Assembly: GCA_021464415.1 (NCBI GenBank) | Contig: CM038470.1 | Location: 12,970,394 to 13,034,393 of the forward strand | Origin: Lonicera japonica | Lineage: Eukaryota > Streptophyta > Magnoliopsida > Dipsacales > Caprifoliaceae | Direction: 5' to 3' | Length of the DNA: 64,000 bases | Shown: in pieces, positions 33,022 to 45,337 of the stretch | Layout: every line of letters starts with the position of its first letter | Position numbering within the stretch: position 1 is the first letter of the stretch | Notes under the pieces: model-generated | The model's input: only the letters and a program-made list of their open reading frames with translations | Told to the model about the DNA's origin: nothing | Databases searched by the model: none | Program-made: the position numbers and the translations under genes

Positions 33022-36000
33022 ATGAAATCAGCAGCACTACAACTGCATTCTCTTAACACACAAGCTATGTTTCTCTTTTTGGTTATGCTTTCGCTGGCCT
33101 TTTCTAGTGCCTCAGGGGCGAACGAGACGGATCTTCTTGCATTACGAGCCATCAAGTCAAAGATTATATATGACCCAAAAGGAGTTCTTGGTCTGTGGAA
33201 TGATTCTTTCCATCATTGCAAATGGGAAGGTGTCACATGTGGTCATCGTCATAAAAGAGTTACCATTTTAGACCTTTCTTCAAGAGGTCTTGTGGGTTCT
33301 TTGTCTCCTTATATAGGAAACTTGAGTTTCTTGAGGGTGATATGGCTCTACAACAACACGCTGGAAGGAGAAATCCCCCCTGAAGTTGGTCGTTTATTTA
33401 GACTGCAACAACTAATCCTATCCAATAACTCTTTTAACGGACAAATTCCAGCTAACTTATCTCACTGTTCCCAGCTCTCAAATCTCTCATTAGGATACAA
33501 TAGGCTTGTTGGGGAAATTCCAAACCAGCTTAGTTCTTTGTTGAAGCTCAAATATCTTTTCATCCGGAAGAACAGATTGACGGGACAAATACCGAGTTTC
33601 ATTGGGAATTTTACTTCCTTGGAAACTATATCTGGCTCTTACAATTACTTGTCAGGAGCCATACCTGATTCACTTGGTCGGTTAAATAACTTGAGTATTC
33701 TTGGATTCGGTGTCAATCATCTTTCTGGTATGATCCCTCAGTCCATTTATAATCTATCATTACTAACTATATTCTCTTTACCCGAGAATCAACTTTGCGG
33801 TAGTCTTCCACTGAGCTTAGGTTTGATGCTACCACGCCTTCAATTCCTTCAATTGCGTGATAACCAATTTAGTGGGCTCCTTCCGAGCTCATTATCCAAT
33901 TGTTCGGAGTTAGGATCCCTTGGAATGGAACGAAACAATTTCAGTGGAAAAATTGAAATCAGTTTCAATCATATACCAAATCTTTGGATAGTAAGTCTAC
34001 AATTGAATAATTTTGGAAGCGGGGAACATGATGAAATGAAATTTGTTGATTCTCTGGTTAACTGCACAAATTTGCACGTTTTGGAACTTCATAGTAACCA
34101 ATTACATGGGTTGTTACCCAAGTCTATAGCCAATCTTTCGACCCAACTCTTTTTTATGTCGTTTGGTGGAAATAATATATATGGAACCCTCCCTTCGGCG
34201 ATAGGTAATCTTATTAGCTTGGCCACGTTAGACTTTGAATTTAGCCAACTCACGGGCACGATTCCGTCTAGCATTGGCAAACTTCAACAGTTACAGAGGT
34301 TATATCTAGAAGAAAATAAATTCTCTGGGAGAATTCCAGTATCTATAGGAAACCTTTCATTGCTGAATGAACTGTATTTATCCTATAATAGACTAGAGGG
34401 CACCATTCCATCAAGTCTTGGGAATTGCAAACAGTTGGTACTATTAACACTCCTTCAAAATAACCTTAGTGGCACTATACCTAAAGAAATCTTTGGTCTT
34501 TCAACTTTATCAATTTCACTAAATCTAGCTCGAAACCATTTGGTTGGATTGCTCCCGCAAGAGGTTAGTAACCTCAAAAACTTAATTAAGTTGGATGTGT
34601 CAGATAATGCCTTGTCCGGTGAAATTCCTATTGGCCTTGGTAGTTGTACTAGCCTCGAGACCTTATATATGGCCGGCAACTTCATCGAGGGTTCTATTCC
34701 TTCATCATTGGCTTCTTTGACCGGTATTGAAAACCTTGATCTTTCTCGCAATAACTTGTCTGGACAAATCCCCAGATTCTTTGAGCGATTCGCTTTGAAG
34801 AATCTTAATTTATCCTTTAATGACTTTGAGGGCGAGCTTCCTAGTAAGGGAGTTTTCACAAATTTAAGTGCAATATCAATTGTTGGGAACACTAAACTAT
34901 GTGGGGGAGTACTAGATCTTCAGTTACCTAAGTGCTCTATGAAAGGATCAAATAAACGGAAAAAAATGCCTATTATACTCATAATCGTGGTCTTGTTGGT
35001 TGGCATAGCCTGTGTTACCACGGTGTTGGCTTTCTTCTTGTTATGGCGCCGAAAAAGGGCAATAACTCAACCATCTGAGTCATTGTTGAACGAATCCTTG
35101 GTTAAAGTTTCTTATGAGCAGCTTCTCAAGGCAACCAACGGGTTCTCCTCAGAAAATTTGATCGGTGTGGGTAGTTTTGGTTTTGTTTACAAAGGAATCT
35201 TTAAAGAGGGCGATGGTGTAATTGTTGCTATTAAAGTACTAAAGCTTGAGCACCGAGGGGCATCCAAGAGTTTCATGGCCGAGTGTGAAGCACTAAGAAA
35301 TATTCGGCACCGAAATCTTGTTAAGATTATAACTTCATGCTCGAGTGTTGATTTTCAAGGCAATGATTTCAAAGCTCTGGTTTATGATTTTATGCCAAAT
35401 GGGAGTCTAGATAAGTGGTTGCGGTCAAGTTTAGACTCACAAAATGGGCTCAACTTTCTTCAAAGTATAAACATTGCCATAGATGTGGCTAACGCAATTG
35501 ATTATCTTCACAACCACTGCCAAACTCCGATCATTCATTGCGATCTAAAGCCAGGTAACATTCTTCTTGACAGTGATATGGTTGCCCACGTTGGAGATTT
35601 TGGGTTAGCCAGGTTTCTTTTGGAACTCAAGGATGGAAATCAAAATAGTTCTATTGGAATACGTGGGACTATCGGGTATGCAGCTCCAGGTAAATATAGA
35701 AATCAATTACCATCCTTTTTAACTTTTAGAAAATGATTTCCTCTTTTTCTTATAGTTTAATTGTTCTTTTTTTATTCTTAGTTAATTAGTAATTTTGCTT
35801 TTGATCGTCTTTCTAATGAAAAATTTTGTTCATGTACATGTAGAATACGGTCTAGGAGGTGAAGTATCAAAGAATGGAGATATGTACAGTTATGGGATTC
35901 TGTTGTTGGAAATGATGACGGGGAAGAGACCTACTGATCCAATATTTGAGGGAAGCCATAACCTTCATAACTTTGCCAGAACGGCCTTGCCAGATCATTT

Positions 36001-36244
36001 GATGGAGATGGCAGCAGAATCAATGCTTCTAAACAGCGACGAAGTTGCAAAAAACAATAATAATAAAAATCAAGTAAAAGATGTAAGGAGTAAAAAAGAT
36101 TGTTTCATCTCTGTGATCAAGATTGGAGTGGCATGCTCTATGGAGTCACCACATGATCGAATGGACATAGCTAATGTCATCCGTGAGTTGCATTCAGTCC
36201 AGACCATACTTTCCGCAATTCAAACTAGTTCAGAGGTAAATTAA
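33022..36244 (+). CDS. LRR receptor-like serine/threonine kinase, subfamily XII, non-RD (two exons: 33022-35689, 35844-36244)
   Basis: Joining the exons across a 154-bp GT-AG intron (phase 1, splitting the Glu codon of the APE motif) gives 1022 aa, normal for the LRR-XII family (EFR, Xa21, At3g47570-like). Seen in order: hydrophobic signal peptide (about 16-34); LRRNT cap with W and paired Cys (36-73); some 20 LRRs of the LxxLxLxxNxLxGxIP type (about 80-630); one transmembrane helix (649-673, IILIIVVLLVGIACVTTVLA) followed by RRKR; kinase with GVGSFGFVYKG loop (from 715), ATP lysine 738, HCDLKPGN at 839-846 and DFG at 859-861. HCD instead of HRD marks a non-RD kinase, the type common in immune receptors. 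PGN replaces the usual PSN. No stop or shift is seen. Probable role: sensing a microbial or peptide ligand at the plasma membrane; the ligand is unknown. Confidence 0.95.
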
Positions 36245-37758
36245 AATTCATACTGTACTGATCACTTTTGCGCTGGTATTTATTGGAAGTAAAAAATTAT
36301 TTAAGAGATGAGGCGGAATTAGGATATGGCAGATCAAGCTCTATTCTAGAGACCAACAGACAAAAAAAACTGTTAATTATACTTTCGAAAAAAGAATTCT
36401 AACCTATCCAAGCCCACTTCGATCCACCCCTCTTTCAAATCTTGGGATTTAATTTATTGCATTTAGAATGTGAATAATGGCCTCTCTCTCTTTTGATACG
36501 CATGTACTTGTGTAATATTTAACTCATTTTTGTTTCTTGATATGCATATTATAGGGCCCTAATGCTTGAAATCGATGAGAAGAAGTTATGGTAATTAATA
36601 GTCATTTAAAATAGTGTAAAGTTGAACATATTTCTTGTGTATTAATCTACATTTTACCTTCTTTTGTTGCATGGCATGGATATATATTACGGGTGCTGAA
36701 GCTTGAAAAACATCAGAACCAGTGAAAGATCAAATTGGTTAAGCAAGCTCATTATGGTTATAAGTTTTACTTTGGGACATCTACTGTGATGGGTTCTATT
36801 TTTCGTATTGTTTTACTTTGGGCATTTGCTTTATACAATAAGAGGGAACCACTTGAAGTTGAGTAGGAAGAAAGAGTTTGTGCATGTTCATGCTTCTTAT
36901 TTTCAGTGTATGTATCCTTTAGTGGTGAGCCAAGTTAAATTGGTGTCATTCTTGTGTTTTATATCCTTGGTTTAATTTCATAGATTGGTATTCACACCGC
37001 GTAGTGAGAATGGGTAATTACACTTCTTTGTAAAACTCTCTCTCTTGACTTTTTTGCTCGCGGTGATCACGATATACCCTCCCCTTTTACAACCCAAAAG
37101 TGGCATTGGCCTCCTTTTATTAGTACCTCATACTTTTGGGTAACAACTATAGTTTTGATTCACCTGCCTTTACGTTAAACCAGTCAACTAAACTATGCTG
37201 AGAATGAAATACCTACAAAATAAATTATCAAAAATTTGTCATTATTATCGTGTAATTAAAAAAAATTAAATGGTACTTAAGTCTTGTATACTTACTTCAT
37301 CCGTAAACACATTGCCCACGTCAATAGTTTTTATTGGATTATTCCCATCCGCCGTACGTAGGATCCATTTTAAACACATCACTCACTTCAATCATATGCT
37401 CGGTATATTGGAAACAAGTAGGTTTGGGAGTTTGTTATAATTGAATTGTGGTGAGATCTATTTGCCCAATAAATGAACAATCTCCCCATATGCTAGCGTT
37501 TAGTGAGCATAAATCCTACAAGTGTGATTAAAACTTAGATAAAGCACAAATGATAAACGGACTCGGTTAATGTAAACCGAGTAGAATACAACAAACTCGT
37601 CAAATGTAAACCTGAGCATGGAAAACAAAGTATTTGTATCCACTTAGAGACAATGGGCCGAATGCTTAGATTGGTTCGAGATCACCGAGCAAACATTCAT
37701 AACATACAGGGTCATTCAGGGACGGGAAACTGAGTGCACAACATGTCACTCAGCTATA
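36245..37758. other. 3' flank of the receptor kinase and spacer
   Basis: No ORF, RNA gene or transposon end recognised. AT-rich. Short spliced 3' UTR pieces near 36555 are possible, but I cannot place them. Confidence 0.4.
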
Positions 37759-37766
37759 ATGGGCCA

Positions 37767-38314
37767 CAGTGCCGGTCTTGAATTTTTCAGGGCCCAGGGC
37801 AAAAGCAAAAATTAGGCCCCTATATATATTCAAATGTAGTGGTAAACTTACTCTTATTTTTCAACCAAGATCTAACCTATTCAAATTAACTAAAAATTTA
37901 ACATTCAAGCCAAATAAATTGTATCGATTCAAACTTCAATATATAAAAATTTAGAATGAAAGACTATAATATATAAACAAAATCTTCAGTTGAGTTATCA
38001 ATTCCTACAAATTCTTCAACATGATTTTGCTGCTCAGATTCATTGACTAAATCTTGAGTTGAGTTATCAAGTGAATTATTTGTTTGGTTTTGAAATTTTT
38101 ATCCAAAGCTCCCTTTTGAGATTGAGTTAATTCTTCTTTCTGTCTTTTTCTTTTCTTTTTTGACTTCCAGATAGGTGTTTCTTTGGTCTTTTTTTTTTCA
38201 ATATATTAAATAAGTTATTAGTTATAATAATTTCATATAATACCTATTAAAAAAAAATTGGGATAATGGGCCCAGGGCGGTCGCACTTAATGCCCCCCTT
38301 CAGGGCCGGGCCTG
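37767..38314 (-). mobile_element. Truncated hAT element (ZMYM-type transposase remnant)
   Basis: The ends CAGTGCCGGTCTTGAA and, inverted, CAGGCCCGGCCCTGAA form the terminal repeats. The flanks atgggcca (37759-37766) and atgggccg (38315-38322) agree at 7 of 8 bases. On the minus strand 37960-38180 reads SQKRKRKRQKEELTQSQKGA and, after a shift, an Asn/Asp-rich stretch, resembling the start of plant zinc-finger MYM-type hAT transposases. The dimerisation and DDE parts are missing, so it is a deletion derivative. Confidence 0.8.
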
Positions 38315-38322
38315 ATGGGCCG

Positions 38323-39025
38323 AAAAATACCCGAAGAGCCCCAAAACATGCTATGTTTTGTGCTTTATGGGTTTGCTTTGAATTGAATGACAAAGTAAAC
38401 ACTCAGACACCGATAATAACAAGTAGCTTATCTCTTTTGTATGATTTTTCTCTTTTGTGTCACCACCACCTTTCTATTTTTCTACCTTGTTCTCCATCTC
38501 CATACCTCTCTCACTGTTATCACTATAAATGATCCCAGGTTGAACACAACCAATAATAATGTTTGTACTTCGTTTCTTGATGATTTCTCCAGTTTTGTTG
38601 AGAAATGAAGATTGAACTGAGAGATTATGTACTCACTCAGTTGTATGGCTTTAACATGTGTGGTGGTGGGGTTTTGCTAAAGGTTGAATTGACTTTGGGT
38701 TAACGATAATTATGTTAGTCAATTATCAAGTTTGACTTTTAACCATTGGGTAAAAGACTTTAAACCGGTGTTTATAATTTGTGGGCGCTCAATAGTAATG
38801 TTCCACATTTTTTTTTGGGGTGTTTGTAACAAATCTTAGGGACGTCAATATCTCTACCCTTAATTAATTGTTTTATTTGAAAAAATTAACTAACATAATA
38901 TGAATGGTTATGCATAATCTATCTAACTTTGTCTAATTGTATAGATTATGAGTCAATTTCGAGCTAATCGCGTCGGATTGAGTAAATCAAATATAACCAT
39001 TTTATTAAACATGCAGTATTTAATA
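38323..39025. other. Spacer
   Basis: No gene or repeat recognised. Confidence 0.4.
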
Positions 39026-39026
39026 T

Positions 39027-39216
39027 AAAATTTAGGACTAACAATATTCAACTTACCTAACCCATTTAATAAAATAATGGTGTTCGAGTTATTAAAACTT
39101 ACGAGTTATCAAAAGTAACCATAAAATTTAGGACTAACAATATTCAACCTACCTAACCCATTTAATAATCCGTGTTCGAGTTATTAAAACTTATGAGTTA
39201 TCAAAAGTAACCATAA
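39027..39216. repeat. Tandem duplication, about 95-bp unit
   Basis: A segment from AAATTTAGGACTAACAATAT to ATCAAAAGTAACCATAAA occurs twice in a row (39027-39122, 39123-39216) with a few substitutions and a small deletion in the second copy. Confidence 0.85.
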
Positions 39217-39630
39217 AGCGCTCAAACTCAAGCCTGAAGACCCCATTATAGTTGAAGGAACTTAGTGATGCTGAAGATATAGATGCTGGAGGTTGACTGC
39301 ATGCAAACAAGCAGATAGATAGCAATTATTACTTTTACTTATTAGGAACTAGCTAGTGTGAAAAATAATGACTATCCCAGCGATAAAAAAATTAAATAAA
39401 CCACTAGTGTTCGAGCGAGTGCTTGTTGGTCCAGATTAATTAAAAAAAAAAGTGGAAAATTTGTACCTCAAAACCTGGATAGATATCAGTTTCGAAATTA
39501 AGAAAACCATACTGCACCTCTTTGAACTCAATAAAGAAACATAAAAAATCCGAGTGTGGAAGCGATTGTATAATTAGAAACTCAATGGGCCGGACTTTCT
39601 TAGAAACTCCTATGCCAAGATATAAGTAAT

Positions 39631-40298
39631 GGGTGAGACTATTTACGACCTCCATTTTTCTCGGTAACACTTCTCATCTCACAAACAACCCCCAAATATG
39701 ATTTTTTGATCACTAACACCCCTCTATTTACCTCTCCTATTTACTTTAAGTAATTTATATAAAGTATGTAATTAAAAATATAATTAACCTTAACTAAAAT
39801 TAATCACACACTTTAAAAATATAATTAACCTTAACTAAAAAAATTAATCTATCAATTTATCCATTGGTAATAAATTAATCTTAAACTCTCTTGATGTGGG
39901 GAGAACATATGATATTTACTCTCCTGATGTGGGGAAAGTAAATGGAATAAATTCGGCTGAAGTGGGGAGGCTGGCTTTTAAAGCCACTGAAAAATTTTAA
40001 AGTTAAACTCCCCTCATGTGGGGAGAACATATGTTATTTACTCTCCTGATGTAGGGAGAGTAAATGGAATAAATTCGGCCAAAGTGGGGAAATAGTGAGA
40101 TATAAGGGGGGTGTTTTAAAGTGTGTGATTAATTTATTACCCATGGATAAATTGATAGATTAATTTTTTTACCTTAGAGTAAATATGTTAATTGAGGGGG
40201 GTGTTTGTGAGATATAAGGGGGGTATTTAAAAGTAGATCTATTCAAAATTAAATGGGGGTGTTAGTGAGAGAAATGGAGGTTGTAAATAGTCTCACCC
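39631..40298. mobile_element. Long-TIR MITE, 668 bp, with perfect 8-bp TSD
   Basis: Starts GGGTGAGACTATTTACGACC, and the inverted right end reads GGGTGAGACTATTTACAACC; the inverted repeat extends imperfectly for well over 50 bp. The TSD TAAGTAAT lies at 39623-39630 and 40299-40306. Inside, a roughly 50-bp block (ctctcctgatgt(g/a)gggaa, then AAATTCGGC) is duplicated around 39920-39970 and 40040-40090. Long TIRs with 8-9-bp TSDs fit a Mutator- or hAT-derived MITE. No coding capacity. Confidence 0.85.
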
Positions 40299-40435
40299 TA
40301 AGTAATGATATTTGGAATCGTGCCAGTCTTTCCTTTTCTTTTCTTTTTTACTTTTTGATAAATCACACTCTACACTCTTCAACTAAGTTCCCTAAACTCC
40401 CAGCTGTGTAATTACAGCTTATTCATGCCTTAGAA

Positions 40436-40456
40436 TATATATATATATATATATAA
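40436..40456. repeat. (AT)n microsatellite
   Basis: About ten AT units. The surrounding 40307-40960 shows no gene. Confidence 0.75.
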
Positions 40457-40967
40457 TACATTAAACGTGGGCCTGGTTTTAGTATTTACATGTACATTCA
40501 AAATTAGTAATTTACTCGTGTTGCACTAGAAATTATCGTAAAATAATGTCAATGAAAGAGTTTGAACTCACAACCTTTATCATAAGAATACATTCAATTA
40601 CCACTATGTTAAATGTGAATTATTAAGTATACGTGTGTGCCCCTGCGCTAGTATATATGTATATGCATGCATTACGCATATGTATGTTTTTTTAGATAAA
40701 TAGGGGCAAAAAAGCTTAAAGTGTTGATGGATGGTGGACAAAGAGCGACCAGGCTTACTCGGATCTCGATTAATCCTTCTTAGTTTAGTCAAAGAAAGAT
40801 CATTTATGCCAAGACTAAAAAATTCAAAAGATATTTTTTTGTGGCCTGCATTGTGATATGATCCAACCTAGCCCACCTTGGCCAAAAAATTAGAAGAGGT
40901 GTTTACATTTAGCATAGGCACGCCGAAGCTGTTTTCTAGCGTGTTCTCACAACCAGCTGGTGGGATA

Positions 40968-41490
40968 ATTTAATTAGTTTTATTTATTTATTTTATATTT
41001 CTTAAAGCCCAATGATTATTATCATTTAGAGTATTGTCATGTTAGGAATGTATTGGGCTTATTTTAGAGTGTTTATTAGTTTCCTTATTGCATTAAGATT
41101 ATTTTAGATGTTATTTTCCCTTTCTAAATAGAAATTAGTTTTCATATTGTTTTAGGAAACTAATTAGTTGTTTTATCTCCTATTTAAGGAGATCTATTTC
41201 ATTGTTTGAGAGAAGTTTTTGGATGATTAATAATATTGAGAGTTTTCTCTTTGTGTTCTCTAAGAACATGTTGAATTGATTAATTCAATTGTTTTTGACT
41301 TATAAATCAATTTTCTACCAATTGATTGTGGCGTCTTCGATCATACCAAGGTTTACACTTCTTTAAGTATTGGGTTGAGGTTTTCGCCTTCCATCTTTCG
41401 ACGAATTTCAAGGTTTTAGTCTGTTTATAGACTACGGGTCAAGGATCCATTAGCCTGATTAGAAAAGACGATCTGGGTTCGCGTCACAAT
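40968..41490 (+). mobile_element. Solo-LTR-like segment (boundaries unproven)
   Basis: A CTATTTAAGGAGATC box, then a TTCTCTTTGTGTTCTC stretch, an AT-rich centre and a GGGTTCGCGTCACA end look like an LTR promoter and R/U5. No target duplication was found with the ends tried. Confidence 0.3.
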
Positions 41491-42539
41491 GTTAGGGTTC
41501 TATGTTCAGACTAAAAATTGCATGGAAAATAAATATATTAAACACTTACGAGCACATCTTAAACCTAATTATTCAACCATCGTGTTTCAAGCCTAAATTT
41601 AGGCTTCAAGCTAACTAGTTGGGCATAACTTCCAACGTTCTTTCATTGTTAACCCATTTTTTAATGTGACACCTTTTTATGTAATTTTTCCATACACAAG
41701 CGAGTATATATCATTCCAAGAAAAAAAGTTAGAGAAAAAATGATAAGCGGTCCGGAGATATTTGAAACTGGAAATGGATAAAAGGTCTTGTGTGCATGAT
41801 AATGATTTTTGCAAAAAATCATTGTATAATATTTTTTGGAAATAAGGGCCTAGCTTTTATTATTTTTCTAAAACAATGGCCTATTTATTAATTATGTTTT
41901 AATATCCCAAAGAAAATAATTGATGAGGGCAAGCATAATAAGGAAAGTTTATAAAAAAATAATAAAGGAAATAAATAATAAGGGAAAAGAAGATTAAAAA
42001 AAAGAAGACAAATTTTAAGGTAAGAAATTTAAAAAAAATGGTAACTTTAGAAAGGGCAATAGCCATTCTATTTTTAAACTTGAAAACGCCAACAGCTATG
42101 CCAATTTCAGGACAAAAATTGGCACCTATGTTGCCCTTTTTTTTTATAAAAGATAAAAATAAAAGGGGCGGTTGTATTGACATTTTCAAAATTAAAAATC
42201 AAAACAATGATGCCATTTTGACTATTAAAAATGGCAAGGCTAATGCCAATTTTTCAAATATATTAAATTGAGAATAAAGATTAAGAGGATATTATTTTAG
42301 GATGAAAGATTTGTGTGACCATTATCTCTCAAAAAAAAGTCTTCTAAGTAAGATGTGAGCAATCAAATAATAAAATATATTATCATTTTATAGAAAAAAT
42401 ATATATATTTCACCTAAAAAAATACAATCAAAACACTTTTAAAGTTTTTCCACAAAAGTGAATTATCTAAAAAAAAATTGTCTAGAAAATATCTAATATG
42501 TCACATTCATCTATATTTTCAAACTTAGTGTGAGTGTAT
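41491..42539. other. AT-rich spacer
   Basis: No gene recognised. Contains a small inverted pair GCCAATTT...AAAATTGGC at about 42099-42122. Confidence 0.35.
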
Positions 42540-43236
42540 TAGGAGTGTTTTCGGTTTCGGTCAGGATAGAAATTGGGATACCCTAAACCCTTCCCAAATT
42601 TTATAGTTCAGTTTCGGTTTCGGTTTTGTACCTATGGAACCCAAACCCTCCCCAAATTATTTGGTTTCGGTCCGGTTCAATCTTATTTGGTTATTTTTTT
42701 GTATTATTAAAACTTTAGTTAAAAATTGCACTAAAAAAAAAAACAGTAATAAAAGGCACTACAAATTGTGTTCCTTACTATATATTAATCCTTTTTATTT
42801 GGAAGCTAATTTAATTAACTTTCATTTTTATGAGACTTTTATGATAACAATATAAATTCACTCAAAAGGCACTACAAAAGAAATATATAATGTTATATAT
42901 ATTTATTTTAATAATTATGTTATGTAATTGTTTGTAAATGTAAATAGTCCATAGACTTGGGTTATTTATAACATAAATGTTATAAGAAAGCTTCCTTTTT
43001 TTTTCCTAACATGTTGGAAGACAAGTTAAGTAATTACCTTAAGTTAGTAAAAAAAAATTTAAAAGATTTGATTTTTTGGGTCAAATTCGGGTACCCCGAA
43101 CCCCTAACCCATACCGACCCGAATCAATCGGTTTCGGTTTTTGATTTTGGTTTTTTTTTTTTAAAAATTCGAGAAATTTCGAATGGCAACGAATCAGTTC
43201 AGTTCGTTCGTTTTCGAATTTCAGATAACACCCTTA
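42540..43236. mobile_element. Degenerate hAT-like MITE, CGGTTTCGGTT-rich ends
   Basis: The left end TAGGAGTGTTTTCGGTTTCGG and the right end (inverted TAAGGGTGTTATCTGAAATT) are similar in the first ten bases, and TTCGGTTTCGGTTTT repeats lie inside both ends. No matching 8-bp TSD was found, so this is weaker than the element at 43927. Confidence 0.4.
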
Positions 43237-43926
43237 TATCATATAGAAGAAGTTGTGGAAGGTGGATTCAGTCATGTTGAAAGGAAATTAAATAAGAAAA
43301 AGAAGCACACGTACTAAGAATGGCACTTAGCACTCATATTTCTCACTTGACTTGGAATATATTAGTTGAGAAAGAAAAGACGAAAGGGAAATCACTGACT
43401 AATAAAGAAGGCAATAGAGTAAAAGAAACGGCAAGATGATGACGACCAAAACACCAAAAGCAATACAACAAGTCTACAATCTCTTTCACTTTAGAAGGCA
43501 TATTGCGGCACTTACAGTTGAATATTAATGATGAGGGCAAATTTGTACCATGCCTGTTAGGATGTCCAAATTTTATGTGGCAGGTTATGTTGGTAAAAAC
43601 AGTGGACCTTATAGTTAACTCAACAGATCTAAGAAAAGCTTAGACAGGTTAGACAACTCTTCAGGCGTGCCTTGCATGTTTGCAAGACGATGAAAATCCT
43701 ACTGCATGGATTAGAAAGGGGTTAGCACACCTCCTAGAGGTTTGAAACAGAGTAACAGATAAAGAAGGTAGATTGAGCTTTAGCAGCAAGTACAGCCAGC
43801 CGCTAGACCATCACATGCAATAGCATTTAATGCCTTCAACACTGCATTTAATGCACTGGTATGAAAATTAGATATACTCAAGTGTAAAGTATCGATTTAC
43901 TAGCTATGGCGGGGTTCTGTTATAGG

Positions 43927-44473
43927 TAGGGGTGTGCACGGTTTGGTTAACCGAACCGACTTTTTGGTTTTACGCATAAGTTCAATCGAACCGAACCATC
44001 AAAGCGGCTAAAACCGACCGGGGTCGGTTCGGTTTCGATCGGTTCGGGCGGTCAGTTTTTGTCGGTTTGGACCTTGGGCCTAAATTAGTGTTTTGGGCTA
44101 TGGGTTTATATTATTTGAAATTTTTTATATGTTTTTCTATCTCTTAAGCCTTATTTTCTTGTTGATTATTTGTGCATTTTCTCTTCTTAAATATTTATTA
44201 TTATTGGATTTTTTTTTAATTATTTAACCTATATTATTTTAAAGAAAATAGCTCATTAATTAAATACACAAAACAAATAAACATGTAATAAGTGTACTAG
44301 TCGGTTCAGTTCGATTTTTGTTGGTTTTATACACCAAAAAACCTATAACCGAATCGACCTACTTCGGTTGTCCGATTTCTTAATTGAACCAAACCGTAAA
44401 ACTTGAAAAACCACTTGGTTAGACTCAGTTCGGGCCGATTCGGTTCGGTTTTTCGATTTTTTGCACACCCCTA
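43927..44473. mobile_element. hAT-like MITE with perfect 8-bp TSD
   Basis: Both ends begin TAGGGGTGTGCA. The TSD GTTATAGG lies at 43919-43926 and 44474-44481. The subterminal regions are rich in CCGAACCGA/TCGGTTCGG repeats on both strands. No transposase. Confidence 0.9.
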
Positions 44474-44516
44474 GTTATAGGAGAACCTTAGTTTTGTGGG
44501 TTAATCCATGCTTTAA

Positions 44517-44882
44517 TGTGACGCCCTGAGAGTGATGAGTACTCCCTTGGAGGGGAGGAATTTTAGCTCAAAGGGGGCATCCCACATCGGAAGATGGGGG
44601 CATCCCACATCGGAAGATGGGGGATCCTTGAGACCCATATAAGTAACAGTTGGTCGCTAATTAAGTACGAGGCCTTTTGGGGGCTCACTGGCTTTGGATC
44701 CCATCAGAATTCCGAAGTTAAGCGAGTCAGTGGCCAGAGCAATCCCAGAATGGGTGACTCCTGGAAAGTTGGTCGTGAGCTCCCAGAAACAAATTCGTGC
44801 GAGAAAGGGTTGCCCAGTTGGTGCTGGAGCGGAGCCACTCAAAGCGGACAATATCGTACTAAGGTGGGACCGGGTAGTTACA
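44517..44882 (+). mobile_element. Cassandra-type TRIM LTR carrying a 5S rRNA-like segment
   Basis: TG...CA ends (TGTGACGCCC ... GTAGTTACA). Directly downstream TAGTATCAGAGG (44888-44899) resembles a Met-tRNA primer binding site. Positions 44696-44783 follow 5S rRNA: GGATCCCATCAGAATTCCGA, then box A GAAGTTAAGCG at 44714-44724 and a box-C-like GAATGGGTGACTCCTGGAAA at 44748-44767. A 24-bp segment CATCCCACATCGGAAGATGG is duplicated at 44577-44622. Cassandra elements are known to carry 5S promoters in their LTRs. No second 5S-bearing LTR is seen here. Confidence 0.72.
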
Positions 44883-44936
44883 ATTTTAGTATCAGAGGTT
44901 AGGTTGCGACACCCCTTCGGTTGTGGGTAAGATATG

Positions 44937-45337
44937 TGATTTTAAATTTCGAGGACGAAATTTTTTAAAAGGATGGTAGATTATGATATCCCGTATTTTT
45001 TTAGTAAAAATTATATATATTTAATTTTATTAATTTTATATATACATGCACCTTTCCACGTGGAGGTGGAGGTGTTAGCTTTTGTTGTATATTAATTTTA
45101 AATGTGCACATGTGGAGGGATTAATATAATGTATGGAGAAAGCTTACTCATTAAGTTAGCTATTTTTTTTCATTTGGGGATGTGTGGTAGAATATAAGGA
45201 ATACACGTGGCTTTTAATTTTGGTGAGTAGTCCTTATGGGTCCCACATAGCATTGTTGTTTTCTTGGTTATTTAGAGAGGCCGTGGCATTTAAATGGCAA
45301 GATTTATATATATGGAGTTGTTATTCAAACTAGGGTA
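44937..45337 (+). mobile_element. Ty3/gypsy polypurine tract and 5' part of a 3' LTR (fragment)
   Basis: AATTTCGAGGACGAAATTTT followed by AAAAGGATGGTAGA and then TGATATCCCG at about 44984 is the junction between pol end and LTR start seen in plant chromodomain gypsy elements. It abuts the Cassandra-like piece without its own internal region, so it is a rearranged fragment, probably cut off on the right by the MULE region. Confidence 0.5.

Noticed and set aside
44696..44783. A genuine 5S rRNA gene
   Set aside because: It diverges from 5S in the middle, lacks the 5' and 3' ends and lies inside a TG...CA LTR followed by a primer site.
44657..44930. Open frames across the 5S-like LTR as protein genes
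   Set aside because: They overlap the 5S-rRNA-like segment and LTR, with no protein motif or start context.
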